Counted from the stretch's first letter, positions 11,601 to 23,949 are shown. The stretch: DNA of 64,000 bases from Pomphorhynchus laevis (GCA_012934845.2 WNNJ02000108.1:62001-126000); one strand, 5' to 3'. Numbers and translations: made by a program. The notes: generated by a model from the letters alone, not told the origin.

Positions 11601-14600
11601 GATTTTTGTCGGCGGTCTTGATCCATTGTTACCTGAAAATGATATTCGAGCGTATTTTTCAAAATTTGGACAGGTGGGCAAAGTATTTAATTTTTAATTT
11701 ATGTTGCTTTAAGCGTATATTTTTTATTTGAAAATAAAAATATTCACTGCTAAGTTTCTACGAAATATTATATTTCACGGAATATAATATTATATAAAAT
11801 ATATATTATATAATATATATTATACTAATATTATATTATATATTATATATATTATATATTATAATATATATTTTGTATTCTACAAAATACACAGAAACAT
11901 TAGTTGTTTGGGTTATGTCGGTGTTAAGTTACAAATACAAATTACAGCTACGTATCGTCTAAATATATGTGCAGACTAGGAATTAATACCTAGGAATTAA
12001 TATCTAGAAATTACTACAGATTTGTTATCAAATAAGTATTAGTTTTAACACATTGAGATCACCATTTGCAATTTATATACTATAAATAAATGCAAGCAGA
12101 TAATATATTCTATTATAATATCTATTATAAAATAATGCAATATTTTAAAAAAATTGCTTTATACTTTTGGTTATTTCCATTTTTGTATACTTATCTTTCA
12201 TTTTTATACTTTGACCATAATCGAATGAATTTACTTTACAAACTTCTGCATGGACTAAACTGTGGTAAACAATCAAATATTTTAAGTATTTGATTTTATC
12301 AAATACCTTTTCCTTTTATTAAATTATACGACGGACGTTAAATACTACATTCTTTACAATGAACTTGCACAATATAGTAATGCGCCCTGTGCAATCGGTA
12401 TACAATTGTTAAATATTCTAAGAAACGAGTTATCACCAAATCAGTATTATTACTGATTAATAATTATTTATTTATTTCTGGTTGATATCATTCATATCAA
12501 GTTAAATCTTTTAAGTTCATAATTAAGATTCATTTATAAATATTTAAATATTTATAATCTTTTCATATATATACCTTGCTTAGTTTAATTAATGAACTGA
12601 ATTCAGAGCTGACAATGTGTGCAATGGTTTTACCGGAATATTTTCCCATAAAACTTAAAAATTACTTATATTTTAATAAAAAAAAATTTCCTATGGACAT
12701 TTCCAAGCTTATTCATTTCGCAATGTCTGTTTGGCGCAAGCTAGCCTTTCAAATATGGTAAACTAATGCGAATAATGGGTATTTTGAAATAATATGTTTA
12801 TAGCTTATACTTTATATATTATTTTTTATAAATATAAAGTAATTTATATTTATATATTACTTTATATATTACTTATATATTATTTATTAATCTATACTCT
12901 ATATTTATATAGAGTATATACAATTGTTAATTATATATTAAATTTATATGATTAATATATAGTTATATATATAATATAAACTTCAAATACCACATCAACT
13001 CGCCGCCGCGGCGAGTTGATGTGGTATTTGTTAAAAGAGAAGAAATATAAAAAATCAATAAATCAATTTATTTTTTTGCTAATTTTCAAATTAATAAGAC
13101 TAAAAAGCGCCTCGTCGGTAAATTCCTCGTAGTTATCCACAATTACTTTTAAATATTCTTCCTTTTCTGAATCACGTCAAATTATTTCATATCCTTTTCC
13201 CTCATTAATTTGTGATACTTTGAAATTGTTTTTGTTTTCTACTTTATTTGTATTGCAATAAGTTTGGCAATAATTGGGTGGGCAATGTTTGACTCATTGT
13301 TCAATGAGCGATGCCATGCCTCTAAAATATTATTAGCGCGGGAAATAAATAATTTAATTCTGTCATGACACGTCCTGAAGGAAATTTTATACATAAGTAG
13401 TAACCTTTCCCCATTTATTTCGGTCCCAATAATTTTTTAAAAAAATATATATTAAGTTATTATCAACAAAAATTGAAGCATCTTGTTTAATTTTCATAAA
13501 AATTCCTATCGCTTTCTCTATAGAAAAATATGGGAACGCTTAACATCTTAAAATATTAAATTTAATCGTGTTCTTTTTACACTCATTGATCAACCCTGCT
13601 GTTTGTATATTCCTCCAAACCATCTGTCCCAAATGAAAATTACATCAATAAACAGAACTCAAAGGAAATTAAGAATAAATTGCGTTCTTTAATGTCTTTT
13701 CGAAATCCATAACTATATTTTTATTAGAAATCGGGGAATGAATTCATTTATTTTCATCAGAACTCGACAAAATGCTTCCTCCAACTTGTTATTTTTATTA
13801 AAATATGCACTACAGGCCAAAATTTTCTAAGATATAATGCGTGGATGGCAATTAATTGATCGAAATGATAAGGGACGGATTTGAAAGTCCCGTCAATAAG
13901 AATACAATTGTTCCTTTTTATAAATATTAGCTTGAACATCAGAAAATAAAATAACGAACCTATTGAGATCTTTAATATCAATGTCAAATCTGAAGAAATT
14001 CTCACCTCACATATTTAGACAAAATGACTCTGGAATGTCAAGGTCTTTATGTTAGAAGGTTTCAACACTTGAAACTATTCCCTTTGTTACAATATTATTT
14101 ACAACTTGGTTAGTGGGAAGGATTCAATATCTCACAGAAGACTCAATTGCTTTATCCACGATCATATTTCGAATTTAATTCGCACGAATTTCCTCATTCA
14201 TACCTCCGTGATTTTTATTGTCGATTTTCGAGATTATAATCTGTTCTTTGTTTAAGAACAATCTTTTATGCGACAATGTCATCACACATTTCCATTTTCT
14301 AATTTTCGATCAGAGTTAAAGAAGTTATTTTCGTAGATAAGTAATCTTGATTTTGTCTGACCAAGCAAAAAACGAACTGAACCTGGAATAAGGGCTTAAA
14401 TCAAATTTATTTAATAAATGAAAATACCACATCAGCTCGACGCTGCGACGAGTTTATGCAAATAAGCGATTCTTACTACTATTTGAGCAGTGCATCAACT
14501 TTCTGCGACGAGTTGTCATGTACTTGTTATGCTCTAAAATAAGTGATTATTACGTTGTAAATAGTTGATAATGATCTACTAAAGAATTATTTGAGTTTGA

Positions 14601-17600
14601 TAAAAAGGGGAGATTTTGATATTTCGATAACCTCTGTTAGCATCTTCAGAAAATTATTGAAGATAATAATAAAGATAATTTTCTGAAGATGCTAACAGAG
14701 GTTATCGAAATTTCCCCCTTGTTCTGATCGAGCTCCAATACTTCTATATGATAATAACGTTGTATTTTTAATGATCTTTTGATGCATTATTTTTAAAACT
14801 AACAATTTTATTTCTAGATCGAAGAGATTGATTTTCCATGGGATAAAGAGAAGAATCAGCGAAAAGCATTTTGTTTTGTCGCATTTTCGTCACCCGATGT
14901 TGTAGATTCGATTTTAAAGCAGTCGAAACACAAGCTTGGTGATCGCATGGTTAGAAAGCTTTGTTTAATTCATTTTATATTTTTAATTTGTTTCGCAGGT
15001 CGATGTAAAAAAAGCAACTCCAAAACAAGATAATATATCTAATGCAAATAACGCGAACGTAGCTTTATCATTAATCACTCAAGCGTTAAGTATGAACAAT
15101 AATAGCAACTTAAACGCCAACAATAACTTGCTTGCAAGTTTACTTAGTTCGCAGCAGACTCCTTTAAATAGCCATATGAGTGGCCTAAATGCAAATCCAA
15201 TGCTTCCTGCATTAGCAGGTAATGCAATAAAATTACATTTTATGATTTTGTGATGAATATCGCAGAGACATGCTGAATAACGCTGCATACATTTCAATTT
15301 TGATTCGTATTTTTTTGCAGATTTTAAGTGAAATTTATTTCTATAGCCGAATCTGAGTGAGAAACGACATCATAAATGTCATAGCTTTATGACATAAAGT
15401 CATCATACAAATCAAGTATAAAAATATATTGTTTTTTTTTGTAAAATTCGAATGCTTTGGTGGAAATGGCTACAATTCAATTTGAATTGAAAACATTCAA
15501 TTATTTAAATTGCTATTTTTTGCTTTTAATAATTTTAAACTAATTTATTTTGATGTTATACGTTTCTACCAGCACAATATGGTTCTTACGTTTTTTACAA
15601 TTCTGAAATACAAGCAGTTAATTCGACTTGACATCATGTTTGTTTTATTTGAATATATTTCTCCGATTGTCAGGTAGCTTTTCTGTTTAGCCCTATTTAT
15701 TTTTATGGCTTAACAATGTCGGTTGTTATGAACAGTTTTTGTAAAGTCTCTGCTTCTCAAATTGAATTGGAATTTATGTTGTTAATCCATATAGCAGTAA
15801 CAATTTTCTCAGCTATGCCAACGTATCAGTGGAGGAAACAAGATAATTATAAGAATTGCAGTCGATTTTTAAATTGTTTAAAATATTATTTGTTGATTAA
15901 TTACATTAAAATATATCTGATAAGTGGCGTAATGCTAATATTAATCTCAATATTAATTTCAAGCAATTATTTTACTTTTAGTCAAATCAGCAAAGCCAAC
16001 GATATTTATTAAATGATAATGATAAATAAATCATAGATAAATCAAATGATTTGTCAGATTTTGATTTGACTTTGAGATGCGAGTTTTATCAATATCATGC
16101 ATTGTTTATTCGTATCTTGTTTTGAAGCTTGATTTGTTTCTTTATTTCATTTTTATATTTAAACATTCGCATCAGAAAGTTACGAAATCATAAAGATCAA
16201 GATTCTTCAGATACTCGTTGAAAATATGCATTAAAATACCTGATGTCGAAGACATGCACATTGTAAACGGCTTTGAGTATTTTGACAATCCTACGAAAAG
16301 ACTGTTTGACCACAAAGGAATCAGATCAAATTCGCGATCATCAACTTAGGATCAAATTCCGCAAAAGACATTTACATTACATAATGTACACGGAATACAT
16401 TGACATTACATGAGGTTCATTCGACTCGTCTGCTTAATCGTTAATTAGATTCAATGAATTATTTTCGTCTTACATTTTGCAAATTTAATTGAAATCATTT
16501 ATGATTTCGAATTAAATCTGCATTGGTAGGTAAGGTGTACGTTCAATTTGAAAACTCACGGTTTTTTCTTAATGATTAAACTAGTCCTCTATAATTTGTT
16601 TCCTAGTTTTAAGTTAATATACATGTGCAGTGATTGTTACCATTTAAATTCTATTTTATTCAGCACGCTACTTTAATCCTATCTATAAGCCAACATCAGT
16701 ACGCTACATTTCGGTATTAGTGACCAAATCAGCTACTTATCCAATACCTACATTTCACGTTTCGATCCATTTCATGTTGGCTGACGATCACTCGACTCGT
16801 TTGCTTTATTGAAATTTAGTTTTAATGAAAGACTTTAGTAAAATACTATAGAAATTTTAATGACTTTTTATTCTGCACGCTACTTTAATTATATCTATAA
16901 GCCAACAACAGTACGCTACATTTCAGTATTGGTAGACCTCATACGGATTCAATATCTACGTATTATGTTTAATGATAACTGGACCACTTATCATGTAATG
17001 TCGATTTTTTATCAATAAAAAATCGATTATTGCATTTAATAAATGATATTAAAATGATCATATTATTAATAATATGAAATTAATTAATTAAATAATATTA
17101 ATTAAATTATTAATATTAATAATTATATAAAATGATCATATGTTCATATATTTAATGAACTTAGTCTAATTCATTCACCTAATTCTCAAACAATGTATGT
17201 AATGTATATTAAATTCTGCAGGATACTTCAAAGTACAGAAATCCCATCGAATATTTAGTTAAATTAAATTTATAATTAAATATGAAAAATCTATATATTT
17301 CACGAAATGAAATCGAAAATTTTAATCATTGATTTTGAACCAAAAGTTTTATATATTCAAGATAATTTTTAGTGCATTTACTAGTAAGGAAATCTGGAAA
17401 AACATATTTTAGCAATCCTTTTTGTGATTATGACAAACGATTAAGAAAATTACATGCTATTTAATACCAAACCTCGAAAATTATTTGGATTTTATGCACA
17501 GGGATTAATTAGTAGTTTTAGGAAAACCTATTAAGTGTGATTTAACTTTGGTTAATTATCAGAGGAAACGGTTTTATAGGTTGTCAAGGTAAATTATCAA

Positions 17601-20277
17601 CATTACGTCATGATATCGTAATAATAATTTTCTCAATAAATCACTTTATAATGCACGTTCGCAATTTTTGCAATGACTATCGATTTGTAATAAAAGTTGC
17701 TTGCTACGTGATTTTCGTTATAGTTTATCGCTTTTACAAATTTCCTAGCTTGATATTTTTATTGAATCTATTGTCGAAATGATTTTTGTAATTAACACGT
17801 TACTAACACTGATAAGCTATCGTTTTTACTAATTTTAAAAAATTGAGAAATTTGCAGTTTACGGAATCCGTGAAAACAATACCGATTTTCCCAGAGGCGA
17901 GGAGTTATTATTCTAAAAAATAATATAATATTTCGGTTGAGTATTTAATCATTACTAGGAGTTTTCTTACTTCGCATCTAAGCACACGCCTTTATATACC
18001 CTTTGCTGTTTTTCGCCAGTTGATCTTCAGAAAATTTGGCAGAATTTTGTTAAAAAAACGTTGTTGGCAAAAATTTAATGAGTCCCTTATCTGTTAAAAT
18101 AATAAAAAAGACGATTTTACTTTTTAGGAATATCAACATTAAACTTGATTTTTCTGTTCTTTAATCCCTTTTTCAATAATTTTTTATCGCGAAATCAATG
18201 ATAAAATTGGTTTTGTATTGCGAAAGTCTTTTTCAATTGTTTTTGTATATCACCAAATGTTTTGAAATATATTTTCATGTATTTAGGATTAGGCTATCCT
18301 GTACAGGCCGCAGCGAGTAAGCTATCTATTTGATAATATTTGAATTATGATTTGTTTTATAGATCAACAGCCTGGCAATATTGTATCTTCTTCTAACCCA
18401 TATTTTGCTCTCGCTGCTGCGGCCGCGGCAGGAATATACCCTCCTAGCTCACCATCGGTTGATATTGCAAGTTGGTATTCAAACATTGCTCTTGCAGCCG
18501 CTGCAGCGGCTTCACAGGACGGTTAGTTTCTTATATTTTGTTAAGCTTTACCGCAATGATAATGCAATACATTGCAATTGTATATTGCTCTACCTGACGT
18601 TTTCTCGACTAAAATCTTATTGGATTTCTTGGTTTATCTTTTTATCTTATAAAAATATGCTTCATATATATGGTTCAATTGTTTCATATATTGTTCACAT
18701 ATGAATCAATATGCATAAATTGTTAAATAGTTCTATGCACCAATTTATGGTTTATAAATTGTTCAATGCATCAATTTATAGTTCATATGCATTAATTGGT
18801 TCAGGAAGAAACGCTTTTTTAAGTCCGATTGTTTTATAAAATAAAAAGACAATAAATTATTAATTAGATTATCAATTATAAATAAGATACATCTGCTCAT
18901 TCAGATGTCTCCAGAGTAGACATGCTATCAGGTAAGATGGTAATCAAAGTATGTTGTTTATAATTTTATCGTCTCGTTATTGTTTAAATAGGACATTAAA
19001 ATTACCATAATCTTGTAACCTAACATGACAAATTATAATTTAGTGGACCATATTATTTCATTGTAATTAGTACATCTATTTATTCCACACATTTCTTATT
19101 TTACTCATACAAGTAACGGTTGCTAAGAATGTAAGCATCTACTGGTTTTGCAGTTGTTTAAGGCTTTAGCTTACTTCTGATATTATAATCGAAGTATCAA
19201 ACAATAGTCGTCATTATAATACATAACTTAAACCAAATGAAATACAAGTTTTCCAAGTTTTATTAAGGATTACAACCAAATTAATTTGTATTGTAAACTT
19301 TAAACTTGAAAAGCTTTTAAGTGACCAAGTCAGTTGTTATTAAGAATTGTCATTAAATATCTTATTAGTCAAAAGGTAAGGCTTAACTTGCGAGATTTAA
19401 ATTCTAGCTTATTCTCAGAAGGCAAATAAATATCCATTTTATTTTTACCATTTAAAATGATGCTAAGGGCATCATTTAAAAGTACTGTCCGATAAACTAT
19501 CTGGTTACAATATTTGATGTGTTTTCGATATTTATTACATGGAATTTTATATACTTAGCATTCCGTAATATTAACGTTCTGACTAAAATATAATTCAAAG
19601 TTTATAGGATTCATTGCAATTATTGTTAATGTGCATCAGGTCCATCAAATTATTGTACATTTTAACTTAAATTAAAATCCTATATTTTCGCCTTGTAGAT
19701 CAGTCTTAAGGGTGTCTACTTCCAGCGATTTTTTGTAAAAAATTTCAAAAGTATTGTAATTAATTATAATAATGTTTGTTTAAATCACACGGAAACAAAA
19801 CATTGCTTGATGAGAGCATATATGGAACGCCTTATTCGCCATTATTTAAAAATACATGTATTATATCGTAAAATTTATTTAATTTCGATGATGTTCGATC
19901 ATCAAATTCTTTCTGTATTCCATTATATTTCTTTATTCTATTATATTTCTTCCAAATTTTTCAAAGTTATTTCAATATTTGCAGGTCATGGTATTGTACC
20001 GGCGATGCTTCATCAAGGTTCTCATCGCGATGGTCAGCAAGTTCCGATGCCTCACCATCATCATAATCATCATCACGCTGCTTCAAACAATGGAGCTAAC
20101 GGCGCTGTGATGGGTCAAAATCTCCCAGCGGCAAGCAGTGGTGGCGTCGTAGGAGTTTATGGTGGTGGCAAGCAATCTCGCTCAGCAAGTAATATGTCTC
20201 CGAACGGGCCCGGCATTGTTGGAGCCGCAGCATCTGTACACAGAAATGCCATGCAGTACCACCCTTATTCGAGATAA
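5645..20277 (+). CDS. Squid-type hnRNP with two RRM domains (8 exons, 412 aa)
   Basis: I reconstruct exons 5645-5718, 9143-9311, 11512-11673, 14818-14949, 14999-15218, 18287-18316, 18363-18521 and 19985-20277. All are bounded by GT and AG with matching phases and together give 1239 nt, exactly 413 codons. RRM1 (exon 2 into 3) has KIFVGGLTW (RNP2) and RGFGFVVF (RNP1). RRM2 (exons 3-5) has RKIFVGGL and KAFCFVAF and ends in VDVKKATPK. The RRM2 sequence and the linker with INGKKVD resemble Drosophila Squid and nematode SQD-1, nuclear RNA-binding proteins that act in splicing and in mRNA export, localisation and translation. The C-terminal half is Asn-, Ala- and His-rich: two runs of six Ala in exon 7 and a PHHHHNHHH stretch in exon 8. 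It lacks the RGG/Gly-rich tail usual for Squid. Exon 6 is a 30-nt microexon. DAZAP1 or Musashi are less likely alternatives. The exact acceptor of exon 3 is the least certain junction. Confidence 0.9.
6232..6429. repeat. Tandem duplication (2 x 99 bp) in hnRNP intron 1, each copy with a hairpin
   Basis: Copies 6232-6330 and 6331-6429 start with GATAATTCGTTAAAATTACA and differ at only a few positions. Each ends in a hairpin, ACATACTTTC-CATAA-GAAAGTATGT. Confidence 0.9.
8740..9089. repeat. Tandem duplication of about 170-180 bp just before hnRNP exon 2
   Basis: Copies 8740-8921 and 8922-9089 share long identical blocks, for example GAATTGTATAATAATCCTTG and the shared TCGAGTATAATATCATTATA block near each end. 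Each copy contains a TTTTTAG resembling a 3' splice site. The real acceptor of exon 2 lies 50 bp after the second copy. Confidence 0.85.
10037..10162. repeat. 42-bp minisatellite, three units, in hnRNP intron 2
   Basis: Three units start at 10037, 10079 and 10121, each containing TATCACTCCTAGACGATCTG, with two or three differences between units. Because 42 is a multiple of 3 both strands stay open and show a 14-aa repeat; I see no reason to think it is translated. The surrounding 9.78-10.65 kb is less AT-rich than the rest of the intron and may be an old insertion. Confidence 0.85.
11760..11870. repeat. AT-only palindromic low-complexity block in hnRNP intron 3
   Basis: Runs of TATATAATATTATA and their complements with no G or C for long stretches. 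Confidence 0.6.
12984..13030. repeat. Perfect 47-bp palindrome: left end of a MULE transposon
   Basis: Two 23-bp arms, exact reverse complements, surround a single central C. The outer arm begins CAAATACCACATCAACTCG and the inner arm ends GAGTTGATGTGGTATTTG. The inner arm matches, as an inverted repeat, the sequence at 14422-14444, so it looks like a terminal inverted repeat. The outer arm is a mirrored second copy of it. Confidence 0.85.
13008..14520 (-). mobile_element. Decayed MULE (Mutator-like) DNA transposon with terminal inverted repeats
   Basis: The minus strand from about 14400 down to 13050 encodes a degraded MULE transposase. A Trp/Cys-containing N-terminal region lies at about 14250-14330, then NHGGMNEEIRAN at about 14200. 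The DDE core starts IDGTFKSVPYHFDQLIAIHA (first catalytic Asp, near 13890), followed by a piece resembling DFEKTLKNAI near 13700 and FHLGQMVWRNIQTAGLINEC near 13600. Frameshifts and stops are scattered through it, so it cannot make transposase. The ends are an inverted repeat: inner arm of the palindrome at 13008-13030, and AAATACCACATCAGCTCGAC from 14422. A further degraded palindromic copy of the end lies at 14490-14516. It sits inside hnRNP intron 3. Confidence 0.8.
14621..14711. repeat. Foldback of two 36-bp arms made from a dispersed hammerhead-like motif
   Basis: Arms 14621-14656 and 14676-14711 are perfect reverse complements separated by 19 nt. Read on the plus strand, the second arm contains CTGAAGATGCTAACAGAGG followed by TTATCGAAA. 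This resembles a hammerhead core (CTGANGA, stem II, GAAA) but lacks a complete cleavage site. Related single copies occur at 39.9-40.4 kb. Confidence 0.8.
15219..18286. other. hnRNP intron 5, mostly unremarkable, with one local duplication
   Basis: AT-rich, with no coding exon that I can support. A segment beginning GCACGCTACTTTAAT occurs at 16663-16730 and again at 16876-16945, with related flanking text near 16430 and 16790, so an old tandem or dispersed duplication lies at 16.4-16.95 kb. Confidence 0.5.
16663..16945. repeat. Direct repeat (about 65 bp, two copies about 213 bp apart)
   Basis: Both copies share GCACGCTACTTTAAT, then CTATAAGCCAACA and AGTACGCTACATTTC, with a few differences. 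Confidence 0.75.
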
Positions 20278-20952
20278 ACTTTTTAGGTTATACCGTGGTG
20301 CAATGTGATGCTTGTTGCGATCGTGAACTGTGTCGTCCTAGCAGTAAAACACAAAGCGACTTTGTTATCTGTGCAGTCTTCGTAATGATTTTATTTTTTA
20401 CTGCTGGGTATTAACAGCTTTAGTACTCACTGCTGACTATCGGCTTTTGAGCCACCATCAGTTCGTTCCTGTATCGAGGCAAACGCATCAACTTTGCATT
20501 ATATGTTCATCTTTTTTAATTTAATCGACAAACCTTATAACTTCGAAGTGTATTATGTATCTGTTTAACTTTATCGGCGTTATGAAATGTCTAAGCTTTT
20601 TAACTTATAATTTATAGTTTAGAAGTTTAAATTGACGAAGCGATGTTTTTGCTACTTCGATTCTACGGAACAAAACTAATTTGTAAATATTAAATTAGAA
20701 GACGGTAATAAGATGCTATTGAGTAAGAGCAAAGCAAACCTCAAGATTAAAATGATCTCGCTCAAGCTTAAACTGATCTTAAATATGATCTTTCGTTTGA
20801 TGATTCAGATAAACGCTTTAGTAGGGAATTGTGTAATAGCAATTCTATATAAATATGCGTCCAATACCCTACCTAGCTTAATATGTTTGTCACTTCATAA
20901 TACATTATACAAGCGCACCAAGGATTTCAAAGATTAAATATTTCGTCTAAAT
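20278..20952. other. hnRNP 3' UTR and downstream region
   Basis: Begins right after the hnRNP stop codon. It probably holds the 3' UTR, but I see no clear polyadenylation signal before the MITE at 20953. The 74-codon open frame here (20713-20937) has no recognisable motif. Confidence 0.4.
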
Positions 20953-21272
20953 CAGAAGTGGTCAACATATGGCGCATGCGCCACATGTGGCGCGTTGGAC
21001 GATGCACGATGACGCATTATCTTTTTAATAAAGACGGGATTTTTCTTATAAAGTTGATAATTCAAATTTGCAGTTATTTTAGAATTGTTTCCAAAAGTTA
21101 GTTTGAACACTTTACTTATTAACGAAAACAAAGTTATATATATTTTTCAACATTTTTGATTGAAAAGGGCGAATTTTTGAAAAATGTGTGGGTTTTCGCA
21201 AAAAAAATTGACGCATTTGATACTGTCTGAAAGGGAAATTGGCACTTCACTGAAAAGTGTTGGTCACCTATG
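20953..21272. mobile_element. hAT-like non-autonomous element (MITE), about 320 bp
   Basis: The left end reads CAGAAGTGGTCAAC followed by a GC-rich block with ATGGCGCATGCGCCACATG. The right end reads AAAGTGTTGGTCACCTATG. This layout of a CAG start, a GTGGTCAAC-like terminal repeat and a subterminal GGCGC palindrome is typical of hAT elements. The two ends match only imperfectly and I see no convincing 8-bp target duplication, so the element is old and the exact right border is uncertain. Confidence 0.55.
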
Positions 21273-21812
21273 GTGACCATCACTTCGTGCTCCGTGCAAA
21301 TTCCTTTTTACAGGAATTTGTTTTGAGGTGGATCTAGGATAATAAAATAACTTTGACTTTAAACTCAATTTCGACTTTGGCACTCAATGCTGAAGAGATT
21401 GTTCGTGGTAACTTTAAGACATTCAATGATTACGCTGACCAAATTCGTTATTGCATCTATAAATAATTCAATTTATCAAACACTGTTACTTTATAAATTT
21501 AATAATACGAACAATGAAGTTGGAATTACCGCAAATAAATCAAATATTGTCTGATATTCTAGGAGCTTCCGCAATTATCAACAGGGAAAGGGTAGAACTT
21601 AGAGTGGAAGTTATTGTTAGTTCTCATTCACGATGTTTTTCTATTTCACTGATGAAACTATTGAAATATAAGACTAGATTTTTTTGGGGTTAATATATTA
21701 GATATATCATGTAATATATGTGAAGTTCCAAACATTCAGTTACATCTAACGTGGGCCTCCATTTTATTGATTAGGTAATATGCAACGTGCCAACTGGAAA
21801 CTTTAATAGTAT

Positions 21813-22353
21813 ACCAAATATGTTAATTCAGATGAATTTGCAACTTTATATGGACAGATTTAAGTTCAAATACTTGTTCATACACTCAGTGTTATATCAA
21901 AATATGAAAGAATTATTTTCTACAATTTAAATGTTAGATATTGAAGTTTTAGATAATTTTTCTACAATTAGATATTTAATTTCTAAATAAATTTATTTTA
22001 ATTTTGCTAATTTTCATTAAAAAGTTAAAAAATTAAAAAATTTAATAACTATTAAAAGTTTAAAATTTATTTAAATTAATATATATACAATAAAATATAT
22101 TTTAATTAAAATTAATTAAAGCTTATACATTTCAATTATTTAATTAATTAAATATCAACACTTAAATTGTGGAAAAATTATCTAAATATCTAAATTTGAA
22201 TATCTAACACTTATATTTAAATAAATATCTAACACTTAAATTGTAGAAAATTAATCTTTTATATTTTGATATAACACTGAGTGTATGAACAAGTATTTGA
22301 ACTTAAATCTGTACAAATAAAGATGCAAATTCATCCCAATTGACATATTTGGT
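21813..22353. repeat. Inverted repeat of about 540 bp (arms about 140 bp), foldback/MITE-like
   Basis: The left arm from 21813 contains GTTCAAATACTTGTTCATAC and ACTCAGTGTTATATCAAAAT. The right arm, ending at 22353, contains their reverse complements in reverse order, for example GTATGAACAAGTATTTGAAC. The centre is almost pure AT. No coding capacity. The family is not recognised. Confidence 0.85.
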
Positions 22354-23497
22354 CTAAATTGAGACCTATTTCAACCAAGACGAATAGTGAAACATTCAAG
22401 TGGGATACACGTGAATATTAGGATAAACTAAAATACGTCTATTGTTGAAAAGTAAGCAACAACGAGTTGCAAAATGTGAAACAAAGCGAGAACCTTGTTT
22501 CAGCTTCTCGCAAAGTTAAGATCAAGTTAAATTTGCCTAATTGTTAAATTATTCAAAGCAATAAGTTAGAGAGCTCGTTGATTGACATTCTTGATGTCGC
22601 GAGTAGCGATGAAAGTTCACACTACAATTTTGTGAAATCATTAAATTAGATGTTCGACTGGCTGCCAAACTTCTTCATTTTTTAACAAATACGAACAGCT
22701 TTAAATTAGAATTGATTGTGATGGATGAGGTCATTTCAGGAATAAACGGCCATCTTCACTTTAACTGAAAAAATATGCATATTTGAAATAAAATCGTTGA
22801 CAGAACGAACCTAATTCTGCAGCTAATACCATAAACAGCTATGCGTTAAATTGTTCTGTCTTGTTAAAATTAGAAAAACATTGCGTTCTACTGAGATTGT
22901 ATTTTGTATGTATTTTTTCGAGAAATGCGCTTTATACTTTAGCTCCGTGAAATATACTCTTTAAAAATTTCGGGTAGTGATTCTTATTCTAAAGTATTGA
23001 TTAAAAATTATCGATAAAAATGAATGCCGTTTGAGCACAATGGACACGACCACTTTTCGATTACGCGTTTTAGTTCACATACATGAACATTCAGTGAGGT
23101 TCATTATGTCACATAATTAATTGATGAGATCACTTTCAAATAAAAATACGTAAGAACAAATCAGGATATATACTTTAGTTTGACGAGCCCTATATGTATA
23201 TGAGCCCTATAAAAAAATAGAATTAAAGATTTCGTACAAACACAGACAGATGTGTATCCTAGAGTTTTACGAACTATTGCTCGTCACTGTTAAGTACCTC
23301 AATGAAAGTAAATTTGTTCTGTATACAACGAAGTCGATTAAAAACAACATTAATATATAAACACTATCTTTATTCCAGGATCTTAAAAGCTTTACTCTAA
23401 AATTGTATATAAGCAGATTTACTAGATATAAATATTTGAAATAACTCATTTTAAGTCAACAGCTATTCGGATTTGAGTAATTGAAACGATATTTAAG

Positions 23498-23499
<2 letters not shown>
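22354..23499. other. Non-coding AT-rich stretch
   Basis: No gene, RNA or clear repeat seen. Confidence 0.4.

Positions 23500-23577
<78 letters not shown>
23500..23577. repeat. (TA)n microsatellite
   Basis: About 39 uninterrupted TA units, directly before the first hammerhead-containing repeat. Confidence 0.95.
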
Positions 23578-23580
<3 letters not shown>

Positions 23581-23598
23581 TGTGTATACACTGTATTG

Positions 23599-23647
23599 CT
23601 GCAACTGATGAGGCTTCTCAAAGCCGAAACGGTACGCCGTCTTGCAG
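23599..23647 (+). ncRNA. Hammerhead ribozyme, copy 1
   Basis: The core is CTGATGA (23605-23611), GAAAC (23626-23630) and GTC (23639-23641), with cleavage predicted after 23641. Stem I is CTGCAA/TTGCAG, stem II GGCTT/AAGCC, and stem III CGG/CCG with a TACG loop plus the A-U closing pair. Every conserved core position is present and all three stems pair without a mismatch. The very short stem III is like that of hammerheads in Penelope-like elements and retrozymes, which tend to cleave as dimers. Confidence 0.92.
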
Positions 23648-23949
23648 TGTAGAAGCATAAAATTATCTATATATAGAGAAAAACAGATAGGTGTAATAGA
23701 CAGTCCTGGTTTAATCAAACATCTAATTTATTTATTGATCTTCTGAGGATCACAGGCGACGGTGCTGTTTTCTTTGTATTATATTATATTGGTCATTTAG
23801 TGATCCCACTTATGCCTATTACACTGAATAGAATTCACTGCATTGTGTTGACTTCGAAAGCGCAAGCTACGTCATGCGATTTGCATATAGTGAATTCTTT
23901 CTGCTTTAATCTATACATAGTATATTTTTCATGTGTATACATTGTATTG

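Noticed and set aside
15716-16012. 98-aa open frame in hnRNP intron 5
   Set aside because: Low-complexity hydrophobic sequence typical of chance frames in AT-rich DNA.
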